From Ruegeria sp. Alg231-54 (GTDB taxonomy: Bacteria > Pseudomonadota > Alphaproteobacteria > Rhodobacterales > Rhodobacteraceae), in NCBI RefSeq assembly GCF_900143525.1, contig NZ_FREZ01000006.1, forward strand, positions 124,001-188,000: DNA of 64,000 nt, read 5' to 3'. Positions within the stretch are counted from its first letter, which is position 1, and each line of letters starts with the position of its first letter. Under the pieces are notes generated by a model that made no database searches, was not told the DNA's origin, and saw only the letters and a program-made list of their open reading frames with translations. Shown in pieces: positions 56,374-64,000 of the stretch. A program made the position numbers and the translations under genes.

Positions 56374-57144
56374 CTATTTCGCCTTCCATTTCGCCGCCAG
56401 CGCTCGGGATGCCTGCGCCAGCAACATCACATCAATGCCGACCGCAAGAAACTGTGCGCCCATTTCATAATAGGCTTGGCTGGCCTCGTCATTGGTGCCC
56501 AGAATGCCGGGCGCTTTGCCCGCGGCCCTGATCCTTGTAATGGCATCCGCAATGACAACGCGCACTTCGGGTGCTGCGCTGTTTCCCTGAAACCCCATGT
56601 CGGTGGACAGGTCTGCAGGGCCGATAAACACTCCGTCGACGCCGTTGACTTTCAGGATATCATCCAGAGCGTCCATCCCGGTGCGGTTTTCCACCTGAAC
56701 CAAAAGGCAAATTTGATCGTCTGCAGATTGAATGTACTCGGGGATTGAGCCGTACATTGTCGCCCGGGCCGCACCGGCCCCAACGCCGCGCACACCTGAT
56801 GGCGGATAGTGGCAGTCCCGAACCAACTGTCGCGCCTGATCGGCGGTCTCGACCATCGGTACCAGAACGGTTTGCGCCCCGGCATCCAGCACCATCTTGA
56901 TCAAAGCGGTTTCGCCAACCGGAACCCGCACCACCGGATGCGAGGAGCTGGCAGCCAACGCAATAAGCTGATCACGGATTGATCGGATATCGTTCGGCGC
57001 GTGTTCACCATCAATGACCAGCCAGTCGAATCCGGCGGTGCCCATAATTTCGGCAGTGATGCATTCCGCAAAACTCATCCAGCAGCCTATCTGCCGATCA
57101 CCCTGTATTAGAGCCTGTTTGAAGCTGTTTTTTGGGACTGGCAT
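56374..57144 (-). CDS. hpaI: HpaI-type class II aldolase (HpcH/HpaI family)
   Basis: The 256-residue TIM-barrel enzyme has GCWMSFAECITAEIMGTAGFDW in pieces, the catalytic region LVIDGEHAPND, VRVPVGETALIKMVLDAGAQ and FIGPADLSTDMG. HpaI cleaves 4-hydroxy-2-oxoheptanedioate to pyruvate and succinic semialdehyde at the end of homoprotocatechuate breakdown; relatives act on other 2-oxo-3-deoxy acids. GGAGG precedes the ATG. It follows the decarboxylase gene by 15 bases. Confidence 0.9.
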   Translation of the reverse strand: MPVPKNSFKQALIQGDRQIGCWMSFAECITAEIMGTAGFDWLVIDGEHAPNDIRSIRDQLIALAASSSHPVVRVPVGETALIKMVLDAGAQTVLVPMVETADQARQLVRDCHYPPSGVRGVGAGAARATMYGSIPEYIQSADDQICLLVQVENRTGMDALDDILKVNGVDGVFIGPADLSTDMGFQGNSAAPEVRVVIADAITRIRAAGKAPGILGTNDEASQAYYEMGAQFLAVGIDVMLLAQASRALAAKWKAK

Positions 57145-57159
57145 GGCCGGACCTCCTGT

Positions 57160-58572
57160 TTATGTCAGTGAGCGGGCGATTTCAGTTATGACGTCATAGG
57201 CTATTCGAACATCGTCTTCGGTGGTTTCGAACTGACCGGCCTGAAAACGGATCACCAGATCACCATCCACGCGGGTTTGCGTCAAATAGATGCGGCCGTC
57301 GTCATTGATGGCGTTCACCAAACGCAGGTTCAAATCGTCCAGATCTGTTTGGCCCCTGGGTGCATAGCGGAACGTCCAAAGCGACCACATGGGCTGGGTC
57401 ACGATTTGGAAATCCGCCTCGGCGGCCAGTCGATCATGCAGCGCCACGGACCAGTTCACGTGATTACGCAGCCGCGCGCGCAGCCCTTCCAGCCCATAAG
57501 CCCGGATCACGAACCACAGTTTCAGCGCCCTGAACCGGCGACCCAGAGGCACCGACCATTCCGAATAGTTGATGATGCCATCCTTGCCGTGGGTCTTGAG
57601 GAATTCGGGGCTGATCGCCAGCGTCTGCACCAGATCATCGGGGTCTTTCAGAAAATGCGCGCAGCAATCAAATTGCACACCCAGCCATTTATGCGGGTTG
57701 AACACGATGCTGTCGGCCTGATCCACGCCGGGCCAGTAATGCCGGTACTCCGGGCAAATCATCGCCGATCCGGCCCAGGCCGCATCCACGTGGGAATAAA
57801 GCCCATAATTCTGAGCGATCTTCAGGCATTCATCCACCGGATCGGCGGCCCCGTTACTGGTTCCGCCAACACATAGTATGACGCCTGCCGGATGCAAACC
57901 AGAGTCTAAATCAGCCTGAATCGCTGCTTCCAGTGCTGCGGGATCCATCCCGCGCCAATCGCCCTTGATTGGGATACGCACCAAATTGTCCTGCCCGATC
58001 CCCGCAACCCAAATTGCGCGATCGACCGAGGTGTGAACTTCGGCCGAGCAATAAACGCGCAGGGGTTTTTGCCCGAACAGACCTTGTTGATTGCCCTGCC
58101 ATACCAACGCTTTCTCCCGCATGGTTAGCACGGCAGCCAGAGTCGCGGACGAGGCGGAGTCCTGAATAACGCCAGCGAAGCCTTCAGGCAGATCCAGCGC
58201 GTGGCGCAACCAGTCCATCATCCGCGTTTCCATCTCGGTCGCGGCTGGTGAGGTCTGCCACAACATACATTGCGGTGCGATGGCGCTGGCCAGAAATTCG
58301 GCCAGAACCGAAGGGGCAGAGGCGTTTGAGTTGAAATAGGCAAAGAACCTTGGATGCTGCCAATGGGTGATCCCCGGCATCACGATCTGCTCGAAATCCC
58401 GGAACAAATCCTCCATGGGCTGTGCCTGCTCGGGTGGCCGCGCGGGCAGGGCGTTCAGGATATCCCCTGGCTCAGTCCGGGCGCGGACCGGTTTGTCACC
58501 TACAGTCAGATGGTAATCCTGCGTCCACTCAGCAATTCGTTTGCCCCAATCCGAAAACTCATCCCACTTCAT
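57160..58572 (-). CDS. PLP-dependent (aromatic) amino acid decarboxylase
   Basis: The 470-residue enzyme is a group II decarboxylase. The PLP lysine lies in VFNPHKWLGVQFDC, the aspartate in SHVDAAWAGSAMICPEYR, and the substrate loop in FFAYFNSNASAPSVL. The length and NSNAS motif fit aromatic-L-amino-acid decarboxylases (Tyr, DOPA, Trp or Phe). Co-transcription with hpaI and a divergent hpaR-like gene hint at tyrosine or tyramine-type aromatic metabolism. The substrate is inferred. Confidence 0.9.
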   Translation of the reverse strand: MKWDEFSDWGKRIAEWTQDYHLTVGDKPVRARTEPGDILNALPARPPEQAQPMEDLFRDFEQIVMPGITHWQHPRFFAYFNSNASAPSVLAEFLASAIAPQCMLWQTSPAATEMETRMMDWLRHALDLPEGFAGVIQDSASSATLAAVLTMREKALVWQGNQQGLFGQKPLRVYCSAEVHTSVDRAIWVAGIGQDNLVRIPIKGDWRGMDPAALEAAIQADLDSGLHPAGVILCVGGTSNGAADPVDECLKIAQNYGLYSHVDAAWAGSAMICPEYRHYWPGVDQADSIVFNPHKWLGVQFDCCAHFLKDPDDLVQTLAISPEFLKTHGKDGIINYSEWSVPLGRRFRALKLWFVIRAYGLEGLRARLRNHVNWSVALHDRLAAEADFQIVTQPMWSLWTFRYAPRGQTDLDDLNLRLVNAINDDGRIYLTQTRVDGDLVIRFQAGQFETTEDDVRIAYDVITEIARSLT

Positions 58573-58812
58573 CTTAACCCTCAGATTTCTGCCAACCCCG
58601 GGATCGGACCGGGACTTAGTTTCTTTGTGCGTCCAGTGATCGTCATTCTGAAGAAAACGTCAATATTAATTGCTTTGTTTACTAATTTTGAGATGCGGCT
58701 CGAAGCTGCGGTGTGCCTAAAAGGGTAGTATATTGCACGTTCAAGTTACTGATATCATAACTAAAATTCTTGGACAGTTGTAGTTTGATCCAATTTGGGC
58801 AAAAATTCCAAT
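58573..58812. promoter_or_regulatory. Divergent decarboxylase/hpaR control region
   Basis: This 240-base AT-rich stretch between the divergent decarboxylase and hpaR-like genes must hold both promoters. I could not single out a convincing MarR palindrome; GATATC with flanks near 58750 is the only short inverted repeat noted. Confidence 0.45.
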
Positions 58813-59247
58813 ATGACCAGAGACCTGCCTAATACGTCCCGCTCATTGCCGATTGCACTGCTGCGGGCGCGCGAAAGGGTCATGGGGCCCATTCGAAATA
58901 TGCTGGCTGATGCGGGTGTTACGGAACAGCAATGGCGCGTTCTGCGTGTTCTGAAAGAAGAAGGCCCTCAAGAGCCAACACATATAGCGGATCGATCGTG
59001 CCTTTTGCTGCCCAGTCTGACGCGCATTCTGCAAAAACTGGAAGCCAAGGATTTGATCCGGCGCCGGGTCCATCCCGAGGATAAGCGTCGTCAGATCATC
59101 GATATCACGGCCAAAGGCGAGAAGATCATCCAAGACAACATGCAGGTGACACTACGTTTGGCTGAAGATATCAAGACCCAGCTGGGCCCGGGTCGGCACG
59201 AAGCGCTGCTGGACTTACTGAACGATCTGCATGATCTGAAGACCTGA
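58813..59247 (+). CDS. hpaR: MarR-family regulator, HpaR-like
   Basis: The 144-residue winged-helix protein has the HpaR pattern: RSLPIALLRARERVMGPIR, GVTEQQWRVLRVL, the recognition helix CLLLPSLTRILQKLEAKDLI and the wing RRRVHPEDKRRQIIDIT. HpaR represses homoprotocatechuate catabolic genes and responds to the aromatic acid. It is divergent from the decarboxylase-hpaI pair, its likely target. Confidence 0.88.
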   Translation: MTRDLPNTSRSLPIALLRARERVMGPIRNMLADAGVTEQQWRVLRVLKEEGPQEPTHIADRSCLLLPSLTRILQKLEAKDLIRRRVHPEDKRRQIIDITAKGEKIIQDNMQVTLRLAEDIKTQLGPGRHEALLDLLNDLHDLKT

Positions 59248-59792
59248 TCGCACGTCGCGCATGCAAAGGCTTTTGTCCCCGCCAGAGAAGTATGGGTATC
59301 CTCCGGCGGGGTGGCCAGACTTTGACTGGACTGCGTGTCTGGCCCGCGGCCGGATGGATTTATCCGGCTCACACCTCAGAGAAACAGCCACCTGAAAATA
59401 AGCGGACATCCGGACGCAAAGACCGTGTGGGGGTACAGGTCTTTGGCCGTCGCTCTCTGATTCAGTTGCACTCGCCTACAGGCAAATCACCTGATCAGCG
59501 ACGAGTGGATTTCGGATATCGCCAGGGAATGAGTGTCAAAACGATGGTGGCGTGATTCATGATACAACCAAAGGTAGCGCGCACCCAAGGCTTTCCAAGG
59601 CAAAACTTTGAATTGTGAACAGCCAGCCACGGGGCTAGTTCGCGTGATGGTGATGCCTGGCGCGAACCTGCATGGCTTGTTCAACTGGTCCCGCCAACTT
59701 AGAAACAAGCTGCAAGTTGCAGTTAGGGGGCTTTGATACCGGACAGCTTGTTTTCCTTACCCGACCCGATTTCGATCCCGGTTTAGGGTGAA
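59248..59792. other. 545-base region with no confident gene
   Basis: No family-like protein was found in either strand. It contains a hairpin (CCCCGCC at 59277 with GGCGGGG at 59305, no T-run) and several short open frames without ribosome-binding sites. From 59733 to 59783 an in-frame stretch looks like the lost N-terminus of the FAH gene (see the FAH entry). Confidence 0.6.
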
Positions 59793-60425
59793 TTGTCGAC
59801 CTATCCCGTTGGGCGCATTTTTTGTGTTGGCCGCAATTATGCGGCCCATGCGGAAGAAATGGGAAATGAGGTCGATCGTGAGGCGCCTTTCTACTTTACA
59901 AAATCTGCCCCGAACGCGGTTCGGTCGGGTGCAACCGTGCCTTATCCGCCGGGAACTGAGAATTTTCACCATGAGATGGAACTGGCGGTCGCGATCGGTA
60001 AACCCGTTTTCCGTGCGACGCGTGCCGATGCGTTGGATTCGGTATATGGCTATGGTTGTGCGCTGGACATGACGCGCCGTGACCTGCAAATCCGCGAACG
60101 GAATAAACAGCGCCCGTGGGATTTGGGCAAGGATCTGGAAAACGGCACTGTGTTGGCCGCTTTGACCCGCGCGGCAGATTGGTCCCCGGACGACAATAAA
60201 CGCATCTATCTTAACGTGAACGGGGAAACGCGGCAGGACGCGACGCTGGAAGAGCTGATCTGGAAGATAGATGAGGTCATCTGCCATTTGTCCGGATATT
60301 ATCACCTGCGGCCCGGTGATCTGATCCTGACTGGTACACCGGCTGGGGTCTGCCCGGTGTTGGCGGGCGATGTCCTGGAAGGCGGGATTGACGGGTTACA
60401 GTCTATCAGCCTGAGTCTGATCTGA
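59793..60425 (+). CDS. Fumarylacetoacetate hydrolase-family protein, N-terminus possibly truncated by a stop
   Basis: The 210-residue FAH-fold protein starts YPVGRIFCVGRNYAAHAEEMG and has the metal Glu pair in HHEMELAV, CALDMTRRDLQ and DLILTGTPAGV. Relatives hydrolyse acylpyruvates (fumarylpyruvate-type). The only usable start is the TTG at 59793 after AGGGTGA. Directly upstream, in frame, the codons read SLFSLPDPISIPV, then TAG at 59784-59786, then GE and this TTG. That stretch looks like the N-terminal strand of longer relatives, so a nonsense change is likely. The core fold is intact and may still be active. Confidence 0.8.
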   Translation: MSTYPVGRIFCVGRNYAAHAEEMGNEVDREAPFYFTKSAPNAVRSGATVPYPPGTENFHHEMELAVAIGKPVFRATRADALDSVYGYGCALDMTRRDLQIRERNKQRPWDLGKDLENGTVLAALTRAADWSPDDNKRIYLNVNGETRQDATLEELIWKIDEVICHLSGYYHLRPGDLILTGTPAGVCPVLAGDVLEGGIDGLQSISLSLI

Positions 60426-60426
60426 A

Positions 60427-60450
60427 AAAAGACCCTATTTAGGGTCTTTT
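60427..60450. terminator. Shared bidirectional terminator between FAH gene and alkX
   Basis: AAAAGACCCT (60427-60436) pairs with AGGGTCTTTT (60441-60450); A- and T-runs on both flanks make it work on both strands. The alkX stop codon and last two codons lie inside it. Confidence 0.85.
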
Positions 60451-61649
60451 AACCAATCACGCGCGAATTCTATGTTGTCCAGCCCGGCAAATCGTCGGAC
60501 TCGGTCGAGCTCTGACTGCAACCTTTTGGCTCTGGCATCTGACCAGCGCACGGATCGTTCCGGCCATAAGGCGCTGATTTGCAGCGCCCCGCAATCCCGG
60601 TTGGCTTTCATGTCAATCCGCCCGATCAATCGGTCGCCCTCAAGCAACGGGAACACATAGTAACCGTAAGTGCGCTTTGGGGCAGGTACAAAAACCTCGA
60701 TGCGATAGTGAAAGCCGAACAACCGTTCGGCACGGTTACGGTCGCGCAGCATGGGATCAAATGGGCTAAGGACCCGAATGCGGCCTGGGGGACGGGGTGC
60801 AGCCTCTGCATCCTCGGAAATGGTTGGTCGGGCGATCACTTTGCGCAGTTTGCCGTCCGCGCAGGTCACCTCGATCTCTTCCAATTTTCCCTGAATTAGA
60901 CCGTGTTCACACCAGGATTTTGCCTCGCTTGTCGTGACAGTGTCCCAAAACGCAGCCAATTCGCCTGAGGTTGCAAACCCCAACCGGTCAAGCGCCGCGT
61001 TGCACAGCCAATCCACTGTCTCCTCGGCATTACAGGGCATATTGCCCGGGCAAAGATGCGTTTCGATCACCCGTTCTGTCAGATCATAACGCTTTTGAAA
61101 TCCTTGCCGCCCTATGACCGTCAGTGCGCCCGAGCGCCAAAGAAACTCCAGCGCCGTTTTTGACGGATGCCAGTCCCACCAGCCGCCGGATCCCTTTTTC
61201 TCGTCCTTGCCAACATCGGACGAAGAGACCGGCCCGTGATCCCGGATATGTTGCAGAACGGTAGCAAATCGCTGCTCGAACCCGTCACGGCGCCAGTTCT
61301 TCCATCGGGACTTCAGCAGATCCGCATCGCGTTGAAACCGCAAATGCCAATGCGGATAAAACGCCATCGGAATGACCGCGGCGTCATGGGTCCAGTGTTC
61401 AAACAGCGCCTTGTCACGTTCGTACAGTCGCTTAAGGCCGTTGGCCCGATAGGATGGGCGCCGCGAAAACAGGATCATGTCATGCGCGCGTGCAACGGTG
61501 TTGATGCTGTCCAATTGCACAAATCCAAGCCGATGGATCAGGTCCAGCAATTCCGCGCCTTTTGCGCCGCCCGATGGCGGCTCGGCCAATGCATGACGAT
61601 CCATGAACAGTGCGCGAGCTGTTCGGTTGTCCAGCCGTTGCAGCGCCAC
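60435..61649 (-). CDS. YcaQ/AlkX-type DNA glycosylase (winged-helix family)
   Basis: The 404-residue protein belongs to the HTH_42 family, whose members AlkZ and YcaQ (AlkX) excise bulky or crosslinked alkylpurines. The catalytic QXD form of AlkX is visible in GFVQLDSINTVARAHDMILFSR. The middle has WDWHPSKTALEFLWRSGAL, and the C-terminal part has RVLSPFDPMLRDRNRAERLFGF. Length matches YcaQ (about 410). The GTG start lies four bases after the lacI-type stop. Confidence 0.88.
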   Translation of the reverse strand: MALQRLDNRTARALFMDRHALAEPPSGGAKGAELLDLIHRLGFVQLDSINTVARAHDMILFSRRPSYRANGLKRLYERDKALFEHWTHDAAVIPMAFYPHWHLRFQRDADLLKSRWKNWRRDGFEQRFATVLQHIRDHGPVSSSDVGKDEKKGSGGWWDWHPSKTALEFLWRSGALTVIGRQGFQKRYDLTERVIETHLCPGNMPCNAEETVDWLCNAALDRLGFATSGELAAFWDTVTTSEAKSWCEHGLIQGKLEEIEVTCADGKLRKVIARPTISEDAEAAPRPPGRIRVLSPFDPMLRDRNRAERLFGFHYRIEVFVPAPKRTYGYYVFPLLEGDRLIGRIDMKANRDCGALQISALWPERSVRWSDARAKRLQSELDRVRRFAGLDNIEFARDWLKDPK

Positions 61650-61653
61650 GTGT

Positions 61654-62679
61654 TCAGCGCCGCTTTAGGGTGTCGCCAAAGCTGATCTTGGGGGTCAGGG
61701 TCACACGCGTGTCGACCTCGGCATTGGGATCAGCCAATTGCGCCGCGATGATCTCTGCGGCTGTGCGCCCGATTTCCAACCTGCAGGCGTCCATTGTGGC
61801 CAGCTTGCGCGGCAGACCCTGCAAAAGCTCAACGTTGTTGAACCCGGCCAGGCCGATCTGCCCCGGAACATCAATACCCTGATCCAGAAGATACAAAAGC
61901 CCACCTGCTCCGATCATGTCGTTGGAGTAGTAGAGGAAATCCAGATCGGGGGACCGTTCCAGCATAGTCTGGGTCATCTCACGCCCTTTTGCCAGAGCCG
62001 ATCCACCAGAGTAGAATTCGCGATCCTCAATCTCGACCCCGTGTTTGCCCAGAACTTCGGTGAAGCCTTCGAATCGTTTGCGCGCCCTGTGATCCAGCGG
62101 CATTTTGGTGCCCATGAACCCGATATGCTCATAGCCAGCCTTCAGGATCGCCTGCGCCATTTCGCGCCCGGCACGACGATGAGAGATCCCGACCATCGCG
62201 TCCACCGGCTTGCCGTCTGTGTCCATGATTTCGACCACCGGAATACCAGCTGAATCCAGCATCGCCCGCGCGGCTTCCGTATGTTCCAGGCCGGCAATGA
62301 TGACCCCGGATGGCCGCCACGAGAGCATCTCGTACAGCACTTTCTCTTCTTTTTCAGGCATATAGTCGGTGACGCCCACAACCGGTTGCAACTCAGTGTC
62401 TTCCAGAACCTGATTGATGCCCGTCAGAACCTCAGGGAAGACCATGTTCGACAGCGAGGGGATGATCACCGCCACCAAATTCACCCGGCTGGATGCCAAT
62501 GCGCCCGCAATTTTGTTGGGCACATATCCCAGCTCTTTCGCGGCGGCTAAGACGCGGGTGCGCGTGGCGTCCGAAACATCGCCCCTGTTGCGCAGAACCC
62601 GACTGACCGTCATTTCCGACACTCCGGACGCTTCCGAAACATCACGAAGGGTAAGCGGGCGTTTGGTTTCTGTTGTCAC
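61654..62679 (-). CDS. LacI-family transcriptional regulator
   Basis: The 341-residue repressor has the N-terminal helix-turn-helix TLRDVSEASGVSEMTVSRVLRN with hinge YVPNKIAGALAS, and a sugar-binding core (NLVAVIIPSLSNMVFPEVL, GIPVVEIMD, GLAGFNNVELL). Similarity is closest to GntR-type gluconate repressors. I chose GTG 62679 just before the HTH. It has no sugar genes next to it; alkX follows at four bases, an odd partner. Confidence 0.9.
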   Translation of the reverse strand: MTTETKRPLTLRDVSEASGVSEMTVSRVLRNRGDVSDATRTRVLAAAKELGYVPNKIAGALASSRVNLVAVIIPSLSNMVFPEVLTGINQVLEDTELQPVVGVTDYMPEKEEKVLYEMLSWRPSGVIIAGLEHTEAARAMLDSAGIPVVEIMDTDGKPVDAMVGISHRRAGREMAQAILKAGYEHIGFMGTKMPLDHRARKRFEGFTEVLGKHGVEIEDREFYSGGSALAKGREMTQTMLERSPDLDFLYYSNDMIGAGGLLYLLDQGIDVPGQIGLAGFNNVELLQGLPRKLATMDACRLEIGRTAAEIIAAQLADPNAEVDTRVTLTPKISFGDTLKRR

Positions 62680-62753
62680 TGAGGCACCTGCGATGTTGTT
62701 TTGCCCGATGGTAGCGTGAACAGCGCAAGTTTTACAACCGTCGCGCAAAGGCC

Positions 62754-62782
62754 ATGACAAGGTTGAAAAACCGGGCTAAAAA
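62754..62782 (+). promoter_or_regulatory. Likely sigma-70 promoter of tRNA-Arg
   Basis: ATGACA at 62754-62759 and TAAAAA at 62777-62782 are 17 bases apart, and the -10 box ends 11 bases before the tRNA. The spacing is ideal; the boxes are moderate matches. Confidence 0.5.
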
Positions 62783-62793
62783 GAGCGTTGCAC

Positions 62794-62870
62794 GGCCCCG
62801 TGGCTCAACTGGATAGAGCAGCCCCCTCCTAAGGGGCAGGTTGTAGGTTCGAATCCTACCGGGGTCACCA
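62794..62870 (+). tRNA. tRNA-Arg (anticodon CCU)
   Basis: A complete cloverleaf is read: acceptor GGCCCCG with CGGGGTC, D-arm GCTC/GAGC, anticodon stem GCCCC/GGGGC around CTCCTAA (anticodon CCT), T-arm with GGTTCGAATCC, and an encoded CCA at 62868-62870. It reads AGG codons. Low-GC DNA begins right after it. Confidence 0.97.
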
Positions 62871-63135
62871 TAACCATCTATAATAATTAGAAAATCCTGT
62901 AAATTTCTGGTTTTGATCTCTTTTTCATAATGCTGATTTTCGACGACTTTTAGAAGAAAGTGGCACAAATTCGACACAAAACTTGGGGTATTATTTGCTT
63001 CATCCCAAAAGATAGTTAATTTTTTTACACCGCCGGAAAAACTGTCCGACAGATTTACGATGCTTTTCGTTGACTAATGCGACCACTGTCGGGCGATAGA
63101 TTAGTATTGGAGGAGCTACTTTAGGAGTAAGATCA
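62871..63135. mobile_element. Left flank of the IS630-type element next to tRNA-Arg
   Basis: This 265-base low-GC stretch links the tRNA to the transposase. GGAGGAG stands at about 63110 before the transposase ATG. CTGTCCGACAG (63041-63051) and CCACTGTCGGGCGATAG (near 63083) are short repeat-like pieces. The terminal inverted repeat cannot be fixed because the right end is outside the window. Confidence 0.45.
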
Positions 63136-63981
63136 ATGAACAACTTTCCTTCTTCGGACTTCTCCAAGTTGCTTGACCGAGTGATGTCACTCGCCCGGGA
63201 AAACTCGGAAATGCGCGAAAAAGAAAGGTCAGTATTACTTCTGATGGCTCATATTGCGCAGGGGCACTACACACCGGATCAACTAGTTGAGCACGTGCCG
63301 AAGCATCGTCGCAAAATTTTTCTTAAGAGCATTGCGCCCGGACTGGCCAACAGGTCCCGGTACTACCGGAACCGAGCGCTAGTGCTCACTTTTAGCCTAC
63401 TAGGGGTGAATGAGGGACTAAATGCCGAGTTCATAGGTTATTCCAGATGGGCTGTAAGGAGGTTCGCTCGCCGGTTTTCGAACGGCGATCACGAGGGTCT
63501 GTTTGAACCTCGTAGGAAGCCCCGAAAATACGACGACAAAAAACTAAGAGATCAACTTTTTAAAACGCTTCACGAACCCCCAAGTGCTTACGGCATCAAC
63601 AGAACCACTTGGAAAATCGATCTTTTGCACAGCGTTCTAAAAGCCAAGGGTACGCTAATAAACAAAAATGCAATGGGGCAAATATTCCGAGAGGAAGGCT
63701 ACTCCCGATGTAGCACTCGAGAAATACTCACAAGCAACGACCCAAAATACCGCGAGAAGTTAATTAAGATCACCCGCACATTGAGGCGGCTTGGTCCCAT
63801 GAACCGTTTCTTCTCGATTGACGAATACGGCCCAGTTTCTGTTCGCGAACGAGGTGGCCGGTGTTTGGTCAAACGCGGTACAAAACCTACCGTGCCTCAA
63901 TATCAGGACTCGAAAGGTTTCTTGATTGTGACTGCTGCGTTGGAGTTGAGCAGCAATCAAATAACCCATTTTTTGCTCTAA
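63136..63981 (+). pseudogene. IS630-type transposase, frame broken at a T-run, 3' end outside window
   Basis: The 281-residue frame has an N-terminal helical/HTH region (about 1-125, with SRWAVRRFARRFSNGDHEGLFEPRR) and the start of a DDE domain: FFSIDEYGPVSVRERGGR holds the first Asp, followed by GTKPTVPQYQDSKGFLIVTAALELSSNQITHF. The frame stops at TAA 63979-63981, but a +1 shift at the six-T run (63969-63974) continues CSKKKDTEE to the window edge, where family members read YSXKKDT. So it is a frameshifted or slippage-expressed element. Codon use is AT-richer than in the chromosome around it. Confidence 0.75.
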
Positions 63982-64000
63982 GAAGAAGGATACAGAAGAA

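Noticed and set aside
59277..59311. GC-rich hairpin after hpaR considered as a terminator
   Set aside because: No T-run follows on either strand and the loop is long, so it is not called as a terminator.
59292..59708. Short open frames on both strands in the gap before the FAH gene
   Set aside because: No ribosome-binding site, no hydrophobic or domain pattern, and no agreement between frames.
62732..62977. Open frame of 81 codons across the tRNA-Arg gene on the minus strand
   Set aside because: It runs through a certain tRNA and has no start signal.

Overview
The window reads as chromosomal DNA of a marine alphaproteobacterium of the Rhodobacteraceae (Roseobacter group, Ruegeria/Phaeobacter-like). 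The indications are a high GC content with GC-ending codons, a NavBac sodium channel with a TLESWSM filter, a DUF2794 gene, an alphaproteobacterial RpoH-type promoter in front of dnaK, and branched-chain-type ABC operons that carry their own CoA ligases. The genus is an inference from these features; no database was searched.

Layout. 1-5250: tandem ABC half-exporters, an RlmD/RumA-like methyltransferase, the sodium channel and an L,D-transpeptidase lipoprotein. 5233-14176: a surface-glycan block with a sulfotransferase, a GT14-type and two GT2-type glycosyltransferases, galE, a CMP-Kdo synthetase, the PAP phosphatase cysQ and, divergently, a KpsM-like ABC-2 permease. 14173-18186: alkB, then dnaK-dnaJ with a heat-shock promoter, an intercistronic hairpin and a terminator. 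18258-25766: a TPP riboswitch followed by thiD-thiO-thiS-thiG-thiE-thiF-thiY-tenA-thiZ-thiX, nearly all overlapping or abutting. 25802-34538: radC, a PstS/OmpA hybrid, an unknown envelope protein, secA, a parvulin, argJ and a mutT-like gene.

34540-35330 is an AT-rich islet with one small exported protein and a palindromic candidate operator. 35408-44155 is a LivFGHM/SBP transporter operon with an acyl-CoA synthetase at its front and a PaaK-like ligase at its end, plus an 85-residue membrane protein between the permeases. 44276-56363 holds assorted single genes: an iron-type permease, DUF2794, an NlpC/P60 hydrolase, an M17 peptidase, a degenerate HPt-like protein, a carbonic anhydrase, an M24 pita-bread protein lacking metal ligands, asd, an LPS-core-type GT4, an MFS carrier and a DUF3095 protein. 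56374-60425 groups a PLP decarboxylase, an HpaI aldolase, an HpaR regulator and an FAH-family hydrolase with an in-frame stop near its 5' end. 60435-62679 is a lacI-alkX pair. tRNA-Arg(CCU) at 62794 is followed by lower-GC DNA with a frameshifted IS630-type transposase running off the window.

How the genes work together. The glycan block supplies UDP-Gal, CMP-Kdo, transferases, a PAPS-dependent sulfotransferase, PAP recycling and an export permease, which together suggest a sulfated Kdo-linked surface polysaccharide. The thiamine operon combines thiazole synthesis with uptake and salvage of the pyrimidine, all under TPP control. The Liv-type operon couples import of an organic acid to its activation with CoA.
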